Below are positions 44,846-58,108 of a stretch of DNA of 64,000 bases, piece by piece. The notes beneath the pieces were generated by a model. That model ran no database searches. It was given only the letters and a program-made list of their open reading frames with translations, and was not told the origin of the DNA. The stretch comes from Siphonodentalium dalli (Eukaryota; Mollusca; Scaphopoda; Gadilida; Siphonodentaliidae). Made by a program: the position numbers and the translations under genes. Each line of letters begins with the position of its first letter. The first letter of the stretch is position 1. The stretch spans positions 266,731,551 through 266,795,550 of the forward strand of contig CP136061.1 in NCBI GenBank assembly GCA_032622095.1. The letters are read 5' to 3'.

Positions 44846-45460
44846 CTTTCTAAAATTTATTTATGGTACAAAGTAGTAATATAGCTGACTAGAAGATCCA
44901 ACAAAAATAATTACTTTGATTCGTTTATTAGTAGAGAAATTAGCGAAAATGTGAAAAGTGATCCGTTATAACTAATACTTATAGAGTGAATGACTGCAGT
45001 GCAAACCAATTTTACTAGGTGACCTATTTTCGCGGTCGCTATTAAAACATCGCAAGTGGTTAAATAGGGCTTGTTTACACTTTCTTTAGCCCGTTCGGTA
45101 GACCGTTAGTGCTATTTAAACGGCTTGGAACCTGTCCCAAGCTGTTGAAACATAGTAAAAAGTAGGCCTACTAAATTATAAAACAAATCTCCCGCGAATG
45201 ACGGAGACAGACACTGAGACATCAATTAATGGCGAATTTACCCGAGATGCATTGCGAATCTCACAAGGGAGGTGATCCTATCCATACCTCGTGTTTGTGC
45301 AACGGTACTTGGCCGTCAAAACTAGCAACGGTATAATACCGTAGGCAAACCAACGGTATCATATTGTTAAACCAACAGTGACAAAATACAGTGTGGAGAG
45401 ACACAGTCACCCCCCAATGTAACACAGCCACAAGGTGAGTGACCAACTCACACGAATAAT
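44846..45460. other. No recognisable feature
   Basis: Short AACGGTA-type motifs occur, but no gene. Confidence 0.35.
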
Positions 45461-46320
45461 TAAGAAATGGTTGTTGATTTTCTTGCATTCCATGGAGAAC
45501 GGATGCTGGTTGGTCAGGCCAAGTTGCATCCATAATCTATGGAACGCAATGAACTATATATTTACACTCAACCGAGTCAACTGGCAGATTAAAAGAAGAG
45601 TAAAAACCCGTTTTCAACGTTATTCTCGTGGCTCGATGCAAGTTGCATCTATTAAGAAATGGATGTTGATTTGCTTTCGTTCCATAAAGTATGAATACTA
45701 GTTGATCTGTATTGAACGCAACAAAATCATCATCCATTACTTATATTTACACTCAACCGACTCAACTGGCATATTAGAAGAGCATTTCCAACGTTATTCG
45801 ATCGTGACTTGGTGCAAGTTGCGTCTACACAAAAATGGATGCAAGTTGGAGTCAGCGGGCCACGCCATGTGACGTAATTTCGACCAACCAACATGCTGCA
45901 TTCCTGTTCCACAACGCGAATGCAAGCTATTAAATAGAGTTCCGTCCTCTCGTTACGCTATTTCTGAACGCTGTCGGAATGTGAATTTTCTAAATTAAAT
46001 TTAATTTGAAGTGTTTTGTCAGTTACAATTCATTTTGGTTTGGTCTAGACAATTATCAATGAATATGGATAGTTCAGTTAATAAATAAATGTGACATTTC
46101 TTCACATTACGTGTAGGTGCGGGCAGTGGTAAGCCCTGCGTAGGGGACTTAACTCTGCATGGAGCTTGCGCGAATGCAGTGTTATTGCACATATACAAAA
46201 ATGGATGCGGTTGTGGTCTGCGCGCGACATCATGTGACGTAATTGCGACCAATCAACGTCCTGCATTCATGTTCCACAACGTGAATGCATTTGTTGGTGT
46301 AAATATACAAATGGTTAAAT
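45461..46320. repeat. Diverged duplications with CRE-like sites
   Basis: ATTTACACTCAACCGA(G/C)TCAACTGGCA occurs at about 45561 and 45747. AAAAATGGATGC..CATGTGACGTAATT(T/G)CGACCAA and TTCCACAACG(C/T)GAATGCA occur at about 45832-45925 and 46198-46285. These are remnants of an interspersed repeat. Confidence 0.75.
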
Positions 46321-46673
46321 AATAAAATATTAACGGCCAAATAAATGATTGTCATTCGGACTCCTAACTACTATAGACTAAACATCATAGCCTAAAGTTG
46401 TGTCATGGTTTCCAATGATTATTTTATGAAATATTTAAGATACAAAACAAAAACACATTTCCTACAGTTTTAACGTATACTAAGTGATTGTTGGCCCAAG
46501 ACAGTAACTTGGGGGGGGGCTTGGGTTTGGGGACAAGAACCCACCTCCACCCCCATATTGGGGTCAAAATCAAAATTTTCAACAGTTTGAAATTTCATGT
46601 GCGACACATAATTAGCTGGATATTCTACTCAATCCGATCAGTGGGTCCCATCTCAACAGATTCCAACAACAAC
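46321..46673. other. No recognisable feature
   Basis: A G9 run at about 46512. Otherwise unremarkable. Confidence 0.35.
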
Positions 46674-47084
46674 AATCCGATCAGAGGGTCCTATATTACT
46701 ATTTCTTTGGCTTTGGGGGTAAAAAATATTTGATTCGAGTCGAGGAACCCATCAAACAAAGCTCAGAGTTATTAGATATTGATTTTTGAAATTTGTTATT
46801 TTCTCGAGATGACTACTAATAATTGCCCTTAACTTCGTAATCTGCTCGAGATGTGTACACCAAAAGACTATTCAAACAGACAAGGATGGATAACTCTAAA
46901 ATCAAGTGGTAATAATAACGCAATTTTGACTGTGTTCTGGGACAGAAAGAATAGAAATAACGAAACTTCAAATATCGATATCTGATCACCCTGAGCGTTG
47001 ATTGGTAGGTTCCTCGACTCGAATCAATTATTATTTTACCCCCAAAGCCAAAGAAATAGTAATATAGGACCCTCTGATCGGATT
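46674..47084. mobile_element. Foldback MITE, 411 bp
   Basis: AATCCGATCAGAGGGTCCTA starts the element and its complement ends it. The arms run over TTTCTTTGGCTTTGGGGGTA and GATTCGAGTCGAGGAACC. A diverged copy lies in intron 2 of actin-like gene 1. Confidence 0.88.
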
Positions 47085-47444
47085 GAGTACCTCTAAAATA
47101 TACGTTAAAATTATTCTCATTGGTTAATTTCCGAATTCCAACTGAAAGCCGTATCAGCACAAAGGTAGAAAGCTATACTATTGTATTATTAACTGGCTTC
47201 GGAAGACTTTATTCAACATCGGAGGAGCCTGTGCAGGCCACTTTGTGCGTTTGTGTGCCTATGCCCCTGTGTGCGCTTCGCTCACATTTGAACTTAAATG
47301 TTCACATAGGTTCATATTCGACTTATTTGATTCTGATCTAAGCCAAACCCACATCTAAAACACATATATAAAAAGGGTACATCTGGTCTGCTAAAAGGAT
47401 CACATTGAGCCTAAATGTTTTTAAATCAAAATTTTGAAAACTAA

Positions 47445-48946
47445 CCCTTGGAACAAACGTCGCACTACCGACGAATCGAATTCAATTATTTGAATTAGAT
47501 TCGTCGGTAGTGCAACGTTTGTTGCAAATAAATGCGAGTAGACGCACTACCGACGAAGAATGCGTGTGGTCAACACGAATTTAATTGCTGATGCGTCTGA
47601 GATCCGTGTTTGAAACAAACGTCGCATCACCGTCGACTCGAATTTAATTCGGAGACATGCAAACAAGCTGCATAATGATATGCTAATGAGGGAATTCCAA
47701 TTCAAACTGGAAAACACCAACGAGCATGACGTAATTTGGTGGTATTTGAATTCGAGTCGATGAAAGTGCGACGTTTGTTTCAAATTAAATGCGAGTAGAC
47801 GCACTAAATAAATATTTATTCCGTTTGGATATACACGCTATACTCTGCATGGACGTGTGCAAATTTAACATCAACGGTGGGTTGAAATTGTTCTTGTAAT
47901 TTGATTTTCCAGCAATGAATTATTGGGGAATTTGTTGTTTTTAGACCAACATTTGCATATTTTCCTACTTTTGGTCCAACATTTTGACTGAAATGGCCTG
48001 TTTCCTGGTCCCTCATGACCCCCGTGGCCAGCCAAAACTTCTAATTATTTTCCTATGCTTCTGTTCAAAATTATGAACTTAAATGGTCATCAGTTGGAAA
48101 TTTTCCAACCTTCGTGGGGGTGTCAGGTTGGAAATTGTCAGCACTTGGATAGCTTGAGGCCAGTCTAATGCTATATAGGTTTTTGCGGTTTTCATGTTCA
48201 GAGTTTTCTCCCGCTATGCCAAACTATGATCGGATTTTCAACTTCAGATCTCTGATTTTTCTTCTACTGGCACAACCATGGTCCGCCCAGAGCATGCATG
48301 ATCACAAGTCTACTGATCCATTCAGAATAGGCTATTATCCAGGTATGTGAAGGAACAGCCAAGGGGGTGCAAATTGAATTACGCAAATTTATTACCCCCC
48401 CCAACAGAGACCCTATATAGCCGTACGTCCCTGCCCGCCATGGTTATTTTACCACGTGGTTTTAGATAGGCATACTGACGCAATATATAGTGATATAGCG
48501 CGTTGACCTCAATTTGCTATTAAATTGTTAAAACGGTACAACGTTTTCGTCTAAAAATAAACTGGACCTGATTTCTTTCAGACAAGTTCAAAGCAAAATA
48601 CCACCTAAAGAATCATGTCCGATCTAAAATATGTATCAAATACCTACGAAATAGCGATATAAAACCAATAATTTCCACTCCTCAGAATAGTAACATTAAT
48701 TTCGTCGCTTGGAAGTCAAAAGCCACATTTTCTCACTAAATTTTACGTTTTATAATTGATATAAAACTTTCTATTTTAGCCGTTTTGACGAAAACCCTTA
48801 TGAACTCTTTATGCCATTTTAAGAAATCATTTAGATTCGTCTTGAATTAAATGCGACGTTTGTTTCAACAGACGAATTATGAATTAAACTCGAGTCTAAT
48901 TCTAATTGAATTAGATTCGTCGGTAGTGCGACGTTTGTTCCAAGGG
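47445..48946. mobile_element. PIF/Harbinger-like TIR element, 1.5 kb, TAA target duplication
   Basis: CCCTTGGAACAAACGTCGCA starts the element and its complement ends it. TAA flanks both sides (47442-47444 and 48947-48949). Inner copies of the terminal motif at about 47500-47530, 47612, 47765 and 48855 show smaller nested foldbacks. A repeat also found at 63060-63780 lies inside in the opposite direction (47905-48190). There is no transposase. A three-base TAA duplication fits PIF/Harbinger. Confidence 0.75.
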
Positions 48947-48949
48947 TAA

Positions 48950-50120
48950 CGCCGTTATAACCTCCACCAGGGTACCCCGAGTCACCACACCAAATTTGGT
49001 TGAAATCGGTTCAGGGTTCTGAGAGAAAAATCCGAACAGACAGACAGACAGACAGACATATCATATTCTTGTATATATATATATAGATTATTGGAGAATA
49101 TGCTGTTTTAGACTAAAATTGTTCTACCTTTGGTCTGAAACGGCCATTAGTTGGAATTCATTGGGTGATTAATGACAACAAAATGTAATGTATCAAATCA
49201 AATGTGTTCTGAGAATGATATAAATACAATATTGCAATATCAACATACTCAACATTAATTAGAGATAGATAGATACAATGGATATACCAACAATAATTAT
49301 GTTAGATGTGATAAATAGTTCGGCCAAATTTTTATTATTATTTTTGTCAGACTTTCCATAAAAAACAGCTGCTGACCCTAATATTGTTATAGCCATATTG
49401 ATGTAACATTGCATAGAATTAAAATTAAAAACTGCCGAGGTCTAATGAACTGTTTGTGTGCTTCTAGGGGTAGTTTTTCCCCCCAAATTTTAAATTTCAC
49501 TTGTATTACGGGTTGGGTAAATGATCTGGACAGCGCATCTAGGGAAAGTTCTGCCGAAGTTCGCAATTTAAATAAAATAACATTAAAAAATGCCTACCTA
49601 CCTACCTACCTACCTACCTACCTACCTACCTATCCTACGTTGGCCTTACGTTACTCACAGAAGAAAGTGTTCAAATAAAATATATAAAAGTGTGTAAAAA
49701 CATCACCACCAAGAAGAACACGGACAAATAGATAAACTGTGTTAATTATAAAAATTCATTTATATTTCTTAAACAAAAACGATTTCGCACTTTTTAATGT
49801 AACCAAAATTGTTACAGTGATATATCATAAAAAATCGCTAATTGTATTAAGTGCAAATATTATATAAGAATATGATTTAACTATTTCATGACGGGAGATG
49901 CGCTGGTGCAGTATTAAAGATCATGTGCCAGTGCGTTTTTTTTTAAACAATCGTCTACAACAAAAATGGGTAATAAAAGGTCATTTATATTCTTCAAATT
50001 GAATATATCAACACTTTAAAGGGACATAACGTACACAGGGTGAGTTTGAAAGAGTACGACAACAGATCAGCTTATAATGAGCCATGACTGAGTCGGGGTA
50101 TAATATAAACAAAGTATATA
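48950..50120. other. Repeat tails and microsatellites, no gene
   Basis: 48955-49090 carries a GGTTGAAATCGGTTCAG..ACAGACAGACAG repeat end. 49595-49630 is a CCTA microsatellite of about nine units. The rest is AT-rich. Confidence 0.6.
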
Positions 50121-50366
50121 GTCCATGTTCTCAGTAACGATGGTTGTACAAACTTTTAGGATTTTTAAAATTTTATTGACATTTTACTAATTTTACTGCA
50201 GTTCACTCAGCCGGTTCACTGTGCAATAAATCATAGTTTTCTTCACAATATTATGATTTATTTCACAGTGAACCAGCTGAGTGAACTGCAGTAAAATTAA
50301 TAAATGGTCAATAACTTTTGAAAAATCCTAAAAGTTTGTACAACCATCGTTATTGAGAACATGGAC
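50121..50366. mobile_element. Foldback element next to the 92-bp array
   Basis: GTCCATGTTCTCAGTAACGA starts the element and its near complement ends it. The arms are about 105 bp. The inner part (GGTTCACTGTGCAATAAATC) is homologous to the satellite unit that follows. Confidence 0.88.
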
Positions 50367-53300
50367 AATGCAAAACACCTGATACGTCATGTATGGCTAT
50401 TCTAAATGCATGGTTAATTGTGTAATAAACCGTAGTCATTATCAACAACAGTATTTACAATTCAAAACATCTGATACATAATGTATGGCTATTCTAAATG
50501 CATGGTTCATTGTGTAATAAATCATAGTCATTATTAAGAATAGCATTGACAATTCAAAATATCTGATACATCATGTATGGCTATTACAAATGCATGGTTC
50601 ATTGTGTAATAAATCATAGTCATTATTAAGAATAGCATTGACAATTCAAAGTATCTGATACATCATGTATGGCTATTCTAAATGCATGGTTCATTGTGTA
50701 ATACATCATAGTCATTGTGAACAACAGCATTTACAATTCAAAACATCTGATACATCATGTATGGCTATTCTAAATGCATGGTTCATTGTGTAATACATCA
50801 TAGTCATTGTGAACAACAGCATTTACAATTCAAAACATCTGATACATCATGTATGGCTATTCTAAATGCATGGTTCATTGTGTAATAAATCATAGTCATT
50901 GTGAACAACAGCATTTACAATTCAAAACATCTGATACATAATGTATGGCTATTATAAATACATGGTTTATTGTGTAATAAATCATAGTCATTGTGAACAA
51001 CAGCATTTACAATTCAAAACATCTGATACATAATGTATGGCTATTCTAAATACATGGTTCATTGTGTAATAAATCATAGTCATTGTGAACAACAGCATTT
51101 ACAATTCAAAACATCTGATACATCAGATGGCTATTCTAAATGCATGGTTCATTGTGTAATAAATCATAGTCATTGTTAACAACAGCATTTACAATTCAAA
51201 ACATCTGATACATAATGTATGGCTATTCTAAATACATGGTTCATTGTGTAATAAATCATAGTCATTGTGAACAACAGCATTTACAATTCAAAACATCTGA
51301 TACATCAGATGGCTATTCTAAATGCATGGTTCATTGTGTAATAAATCATAGTCATTGTGAACAACAGCATTTACAATTCAAAACATCTGATACATCAGAT
51401 GGCTATTCTAAATGCATGGTTCATTGTGTAATAAATCATAGTCATTGTGAACAACAGCATTTACAATTCAAAACATCTGATACATAATGTATGGCTATTC
51501 TAAATACATGGTTCATTGTGTAATAAATCATAGTCATTGTGAACAACAGCATTTACAATTCAAAACATCTGATACATAATGTATGGCTATTCTGAATGCA
51601 TGGTTCACTGTATAATAAATCATAGTCATTGTTAAGAACAGCATTTACAATTCAAAACATCTGATACAAAATGTATGGCTATTCTAAATGCATGGTTCAT
51701 TGTGTAGTAAATCATAGTCATTGTGAACAACATCATTTACAATTCAAAACATCTGATACATAATGTATGGCTATTCTAAATACATGGTTAATTGTGTAAT
51801 AAATCATAGTCATTGTGAACAACAGCATTTCCAATTCAAAACATCTGATACATCATGTATGGCTATTCTAAATACATGGTTCAGTGTGTAATAAATCATA
51901 GTCATTGTGAACAACAGCATTTACAATTCAAAACATCTGATACATCAGATGGCTGTTCTAATGCATGGTTCATTGTGTAGTAAATCATAGTTATTGTTAA
52001 GAACAGCATTTACAATTCAAAACATCGGATACATCATGTATGGCTATTCTAAATGCATGGTTCATTGTGTAATAAATCATAGTCATTGTTAAGAACAGCA
52101 TTTACAATTCAAAACATCTGATACATCATGTATGGCTATTCTAAATGCATGGTTCACTGTGTAATAAATCATAGTTATTGTTAAGAACAGCATTTACAAT
52201 TCAAAACATCTGATACATTATGTATGGCTATTCTAAATGCATGGTTCACTGTGTAATAAATCATAGTTATTGTTAAGAACAGCATTTACAATTCAAAACA
52301 TCTGATATATCATGTATGGCTATTCTAAATGCATGGTTCACTGTGTAATAAATCATAGTTATTGTTAAGAACAGCATTTACAATTCAAAACATCTGATAC
52401 ATCAGATGGCTATTCTAAATGCATGGTTCATTGTGTAATAAATCATAGTCATTGTGAACAACAGCATTTACAATTCAAAACATCTGATACATAATGTATG
52501 GCTATTCTAAATACATGGTTCATTGTGTAATAAATCATAGTCATTGTGAACAACAGCATTTACAATTCAAAACATCTGATACATCATGCATGGCTATTCT
52601 AAATGCATGGTTCACTGTATAATAAATCATAGTCATTGTGAACAACAGCATTTACAATTCAAAATATCTGATACATCATGTATGGCTATTCTAAATGCAT
52701 GGTTCACTGTGTAATAAATCATAGTCATTGTGAACAACAGCATTTACAATTCAAAACATCTGATACATAATGTATGGCTATTCTAAATACATGGTTCATT
52801 GTGTAATAAATCATAGTCATTGTTAGGAACAGCATTGACAATTCAAAATATCTGATACATCATGTATGGCTATTCTAAATGCATGGTTCATTGTGTTATA
52901 AATCATAGTCATTGTGAACAACAGCATTTACAATTCAAAACATCTGATACATAATGTATGGCTATTCTAAATACATGGTTCATTGTGTAATAAATCATAG
53001 TCATTGTGAACAACAGCATTTACAATTCAAAACATCTGATACATCATGTATGGCTATTCTAAATACATGGTTCATTGTGTAATAAATCATAGTCATTGTG
53101 AACAACAGCATTTACAATTCAAAACATCTGATACATCATGTATGGCTACTCTAAATACATGGTTCATTGTGTAATAAATCATAGTCATTGTGAACAACAG
53201 CATTTACAATTCAAAACATCTGATACATCATGTATGGCTATTCTAAATGCAGGGTTCATTGTGTAATAAATCATAGTCATTGTGAACAACAGCATTTACA

Positions 53301-53757
53301 ATTCAAAACATATGATACATCATGTATGGCTATTCTAAATGCAGGGTTCATTGTGTAATAAATCATAGTGATTGTGAACAACAGCATTTACAATTCAAAA
53401 CATCTGATACATCATGTATGGCTATTCTAAATACATGGTTCATTGTGTAATAAATCATAGTCATTGTGAACAACAGCATTTACAATTCAAAACATCTGAT
53501 ACATCATGTATGGCTATTCTAAATGCATGGTTCACTGTGTAATAAATCATAGTTATTGTTAAGAACAGCATTTACAATTCAAAACATCTGATACATAATG
53601 TATGGCTATTCTAAATGTGTGGTTCATTGTGTAATAAATTATAGTCATTGTTAAGAACATAATTGACAATTCAAAATATCTGATACATAATGTATGGCTA
53701 TTCTAAATGCATGGTTCATTGTGTAATAAATCATAGTCATTGTTAAGCACATCATTG
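50367..53757. repeat. 92-bp satellite, about 37 copies
   Basis: Unit TTCAAAACATCTGATACATC plus ATGTATGGCTATTCTAAATG plus CATGGTTCATTGTGTAATAA plus ATCATAGTCATTGTGAACAA plus CAGCATTTACAA. Sub-types carry CATAATG, CATCAGATGG (two bases shorter) or TTATTGTTAAG. Each unit holds AATAAATCAT. Confidence 0.98.
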
Positions 53758-54770
53758 ACCTGGTATAATGGAGGTGATTATTATGTGGTGCTAATCGGCG
53801 ACTAAACAAATTTTGATCAAATTTAGTGACCACCCACCCCCATCTCTCACCCAAACAGCACAAATATGGCGTCTGTAAATCACACCATTAGACTCCTCGT
53901 ATCATGGATAAGAATGTGTATCACTTTGGTGGATTGGCGCTAAAAATATTGCGTATCAATTTGGTGACCCTCTGCCTTTCAGTGCACCCCTGACTCGAAT
54001 GACGCCATGCACTGTTGACAGATTTAAGCCACACCATTAGACTCCTCATACCATGGTAAGGATATTGTATATGTGTGGTGGCAATCGGCGACTGAACCCA
54101 TTCTTATCAAATTTAGTGCCCCTCACAATCTTTCACCCAAACGACAGCAATTTGGCGTCTTTAAATCACATAATTAGATTCCTTGTATCATGGAGTAGAA
54201 TATATATCAATTTGGCAGAAAGCGGCGCTAAAATTAGTTTTGTAAATTATGGTTCCTCCCTCCCTTTCCACGCATCCCTGACGCGAACGGCACCACTTTT
54301 GACATATTTAAATCACACCATTAGATGCCTCACATCATAGGAATGATTATATATACGTTTCGTGGCAATCGGCGAAAAAAATTAATATTTCTGCCCCTGC
54401 CCTTTTCTGCCCCTGACAACAACGGCGTCACTTTAGAACATTCCAACCCACACCATTATCTTTCTCGTAAAAAGTTACCATAGTAGACCCCTTTGGTGCC
54501 CTCTAGATGGCCCCTCGGCGCTAAAATTAGTTTTATCAATTTTTGTGCCCCTCTCCCCTTCCGTGCACCCCTGACACGAACGGCGCCAGTGTTTACACAT
54601 TTAAACCACACGATTAGACTATATCATGGGGATGATTATATATAAGTTTCCTGGCAATCGGCGACAAAAAATATTTCTGCCCCTCTCCATTTTCTGCCCC
54701 TGACAACAATGGCGTCACTTTAGAACATTCTAAACCGCACCATCGTTTATGGATGATAACTTTAAATGGT
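53758..54770. repeat. Degenerate 140-190-bp repeat, about six copies
   Basis: The block AATCACACCATTAGACTCCT, CATGG..ATGAT, TTTGGTGGCAATCGGCG and CCCCTGAC(A/T)C(G/A)AACGGCG recurs from 53870 to 54740. It reads like decayed mobile-element filler, not a gene. Confidence 0.75.
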
Positions 54771-54970
54771 ATCAACTGAATATAGAAGAGTGTCGTCTGC
54801 TCATGTTTGTCTGGGGCTCTGTATGGGTGAAATTATAAAATTGTTAAAGAATACAAGAACAAATTATTAAAATTGTAAAAATTGTTAGGCCAATGCATTC
54901 TCTTATATATGCGAGGCGACCTATGGTCGACTCGCATATATAAGAGAATGCATTGGCACAGGGTAAAAAA
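54771..54970. mobile_element. Partial copy of the hairpin MITE (34859/35656 family)
   Basis: GAGTGTCGTCTGCTCATGTT through the palindrome GCCAATGCATTCTCTTATAT..ATGCATTGGCACAGGGTA matches the right half of the family. Confidence 0.85.
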
Positions 54971-56280
54971 ATCCAAGGTAGTCTAGACTGCTATATTCTA
55001 TTCTTTTGTTTCTCTTATCCGGACATTTGTAAACTGCCGCAACGTAGACTTATCTGGACACCACTAGTGAAGTTCCTACTACCGGAGTCATAGACAGGGG
55101 TGCCTCCACTGTGGGACCGGGATACGAGTACCCCCCTGCTCATATATTATGGGTATTAAAAACTAAAATGTGTCACACTTGATTGTCGCATTATATTAAT
55201 AGATATCAATATTATTTCAGACAGGTGTCTTCGACTCATATTTACTAGTGTATACCTATAACTATATAAAACTTGTTTATGAATTGACAAACCATCTGTA
55301 ATATCTATCTCCACCAAGTTACGCAAAACACTTGAAAATACGAGGAATGTGGGTAGCATGTATAGCGTACACATACTTCTATACTAGTAGGTTAGTTCTT
55401 AATGTATTTATGTTACATACGTACGCATACTTCTATACTAGTAGGTTGGTTCCTATTCCAATGCACTTAGGCCAATATGCCCCCGAAAAACCACATATTT
55501 GCGGGGGGTTATTCATCAATAACTTGTCGCAATGTATAGTCCGGTTCACCGCTTCAATGTTAGATATTCGTACGCGCCAATATTGCCGTTAGCTGAATTC
55601 CTAATCTCGGCCATGCCAAATCCAGCCCCGCTCACTGTTCCGTTTCTCTCCATGACGTCACCCTTACGCAGTACATGCCGGCGATGTTACGGATTAGATA
55701 TATAGAGTTGGCGACCTTGCTACTGACTTCTGTTACTAGCTCGTTGCTTTCTAAACAAACCAGCGGCGTCGCTTTTATCGAAAATTGACAGTCATTACAT
55801 TCGCCCTGTATACATGTAGTTTCAGAAAATACAAAACACCACACTGTTATATCCCACCAATGTCAGTGTCTCGATATCATTTGACCAAATTTCTTGACAT
55901 GAAACCGTGACAGACACGGTGTGAAATACATCACATTGAGTAAACAATTTCCCATTGTTTCAATTCAACTTCAAGTTCGCGGTAAAATCAAAACCGTAAT
56001 TTGTAAGTGGTAAATATCTGGAAAAGACATCAGGTACATGCATAAACTAATTGTTGTGCATATTTATTTCTATTTGAGTTGGCAATTTTTCATGTTTATC
56101 AGCATTTTTAACGTCAAGAGCGATGCTAATTGGGGGTCTATATTTTATCTAGCGCATTAAATTTAAAATAGAAAGTCGTGAATTGGCTGAGTGTTTTCTA
56201 TGGCCGCACATTTCGTTGATAATTTCGAGGCATTTGTTTGTCTAAATAACGTTTTTAAGTTCGAAGAGCATTAGAATGGG
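54971..56280. other. Repeat fragments, no gene
   Basis: About 55215-55280 (ACAGGTGTCTTCGACTCATA, CTATATAA) matches an end of the MITE at 5266-5775. CATACTTCTATACTAGTAGG occurs twice (55370 and 55425). A partial copy of the next MITE (AAAACACCACACTGTTAT) is at about 55832. The minus-strand 70-codon frame at 55632 overlaps this MITE end and is not called. Confidence 0.5.
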
Positions 56281-56448
56281 GATAACAGTGTGGTGTTTTG
56301 TGATTTAGGAAAGGTACATGGCGAATATACTGCGGCAAATACCAATTAATGGGCTCCGGCTCTGCCGTCGCCCATTAACTAAATTTGCCACAGTATATTC
56401 GCCATGTACTTTCCGAAATCACAAAACACCACACCGTTATCCCCTAAA
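56279..56448. mobile_element. Foldback MITE of about 170 bp
   Basis: GGGGATAACAGTGTGGTGTT starts the element. The right end complements it (AACACCACACCGTTATCCCC). The second paired block is GTACATGGCGAATATACTG. Confidence 0.85.
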
Positions 56449-56887
56449 TGTATTTATGTTACATGTTGCATCTCAATACTCGTGTTGGTTTTTGTGAGTT
56501 TGGAGAATAAACTTCACTGATTGATTGGTCAGTTAGTGATCCACCTATTTTAAGCCACCATGCAGTGAATTGTAGGTGATATTCACATTAAACTTTTCCC
56601 ACTTAAAACATTAACAATCTACGTTTTATTGAAATGCAGATAATGGTCGTCATATTTCATTGATATAACAAAATATGGCGTAGTCCTACTATGTGTACAT
56701 GTATTAACGTTTAACCCGTGAAGAGCTGTTGAACAATTTAAAACCGCAGACGTAACATAAACCCGAGTTACAATGTTATATGTTCATACGAACAGATGGA
56801 TGGACGGACAGACGGCGGAACTCTCGAATATATACATTGATCCTCCACATGGGGATCGGGTATAATAATGTCCATTACTCAACTCAA
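56449..56887. other. No gene
   Basis: It ends with a GGATGGACGGACAGACGG tract near 56800, typical of a repeat terminus. Confidence 0.4.
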
Positions 56888-57784
56888 TCAACGTGTACTA
56901 AAACGGCCTATTTAAACAATCCCCTTAGCGTCCATTACTTAACTCAATCAACGTGTACTAAAACGGCCCATTTAAACCACCCCTTGTACATAACGATAGT
57001 ACTGCAGCTTCCAAATATACCACAGCTGCTTATTACAAGGAGTCTCTGGTTTTCCTTATAACAGACACCCCACGGATTTTTCAATGACACCACAGCGCTG
57101 CAGTCGGTCCCATTAAAATCAATCTTCAACAAGCTCCCCGCTGAATCAGAAGCGACATATATATAGTCCCCAATACTACAACTCAATCAATGTGTACTAA
57201 AATGGCCTATTTAAACAATCCCCTTAGCGTCCATTACTTAACTCAATCAACGTGTACTAAAACGGCCCATTTAAACTACCCCTTGTACATAACGATAGTA
57301 CTGCAGCTTCCAAATATACCACAGCTGCTTATTACAAGGAGTCTCTGGTTTTCCTTATAACAGACACCCCACGGATTTTTCAATGACACCACAGCGCTGC
57401 AGTCGGTCCCATTAAAATCAATCTTCAACAAGCTCCCCGCTGAATCAGAAGCGACATATATATAGTCCCCAATAATACAACTCAATCAATGTGTACTAAA
57501 ATGGCCTATTTAAACAATCCCCTTAGCGTCCATTACTTAACTCAATCAACGTGTACTAAAACGGCCCATTTAAACCACCCCTTGTACATAACGATAGTAC
57601 TGCAGCTTCCAAATATACCACAGCTGCTTATTACAAGGAGTCTCTGGTTTTCCTTATAACAGACACCCCACGGATTTTTCAATGACACCACAGCGCTGCA
57701 GTCGGTCCCATTAAAATCAATCTTCAACAAGCTCCCCGCTGAATCAGAAGCGACATATATATAGTCCCCAATAATACAACTCAA
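56888..57784 (-). repeat. Three 299-bp tandem units carrying the last NHL blades
   Basis: Each unit has about 100 bp of ACTCAATCAATGTGTACTAA-type satellite and about 200 bp homologous to the 3' end of the exon at 58109. The minus-strand translation (IGDYIYVASDSAGSLLKIDF, VVSLKNPWGVCYKENQRLLV, MYKG) is uninterrupted in all three units (57186-56944, 57485-57276, 57784-57542). The units differ at only a few positions. They differ more from the main exon: SDSAGSLLKI against SLMGNVLKM, and an insertion GIFGSCSTI. They are either extra blades, exons of a paralogue, or a gene piece spread as a satellite. Confidence 0.85.
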
Positions 57785-58104
57785 TCAATGTGTACTAAAA
57801 TGGCCTATTTAAACAACCCCCTTAACGTCCATTACTCAACTCAATCAATGTGTACTAAAATGGCCTATTTAAACAATCCCCTTAACGTCTATTACTCAAC
57901 TGAATCAACGTGTACTAAAATGGCCTATTTAAACAATCCCCTTAACGTCCATTACTCAACTCAATCAACGTGTACTAAAATGGCCTATTTAAACAATCCC
58001 CTTAACGTCCATTACTCAACTCAATCAATGTGTACTAAAATGGCCTATTTAAACAACCCCCTTAACGTCCATTACTCAACTCAATCAACGTGTACTAAAC
58101 CGGT
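57779..58104. repeat. 60-bp tandem repeat, 5-6 copies
   Basis: ACTCAATCAATGTGTACTAA plus AATGGCCTATTTAAACAATC plus CCCTTAACGTCCATTACTCA. It is the same sequence as the spacers of the 299-bp units and abuts the stop codon of the NHL exon. Since 60 is a multiple of three it leaves a plus-strand frame that is not a gene. Confidence 0.95.
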
Positions 58105-58108
58105 TCAT

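Noticed and set aside
49595-49630. CCTA repeats considered as telomere-like
   Set aside because: The unit differs from TTAGGG/CCCTAA and the tract is short. An ordinary microsatellite.
51215-51487. 90-codon plus-strand frame
   Set aside because: It arises only where the satellite units are 90 bp instead of 92 bp. No protein character.
55632-55844. 70-codon minus-strand frame with several cysteines
   Set aside because: It overlaps a MITE terminus and shows no family features, start context or splice signals.
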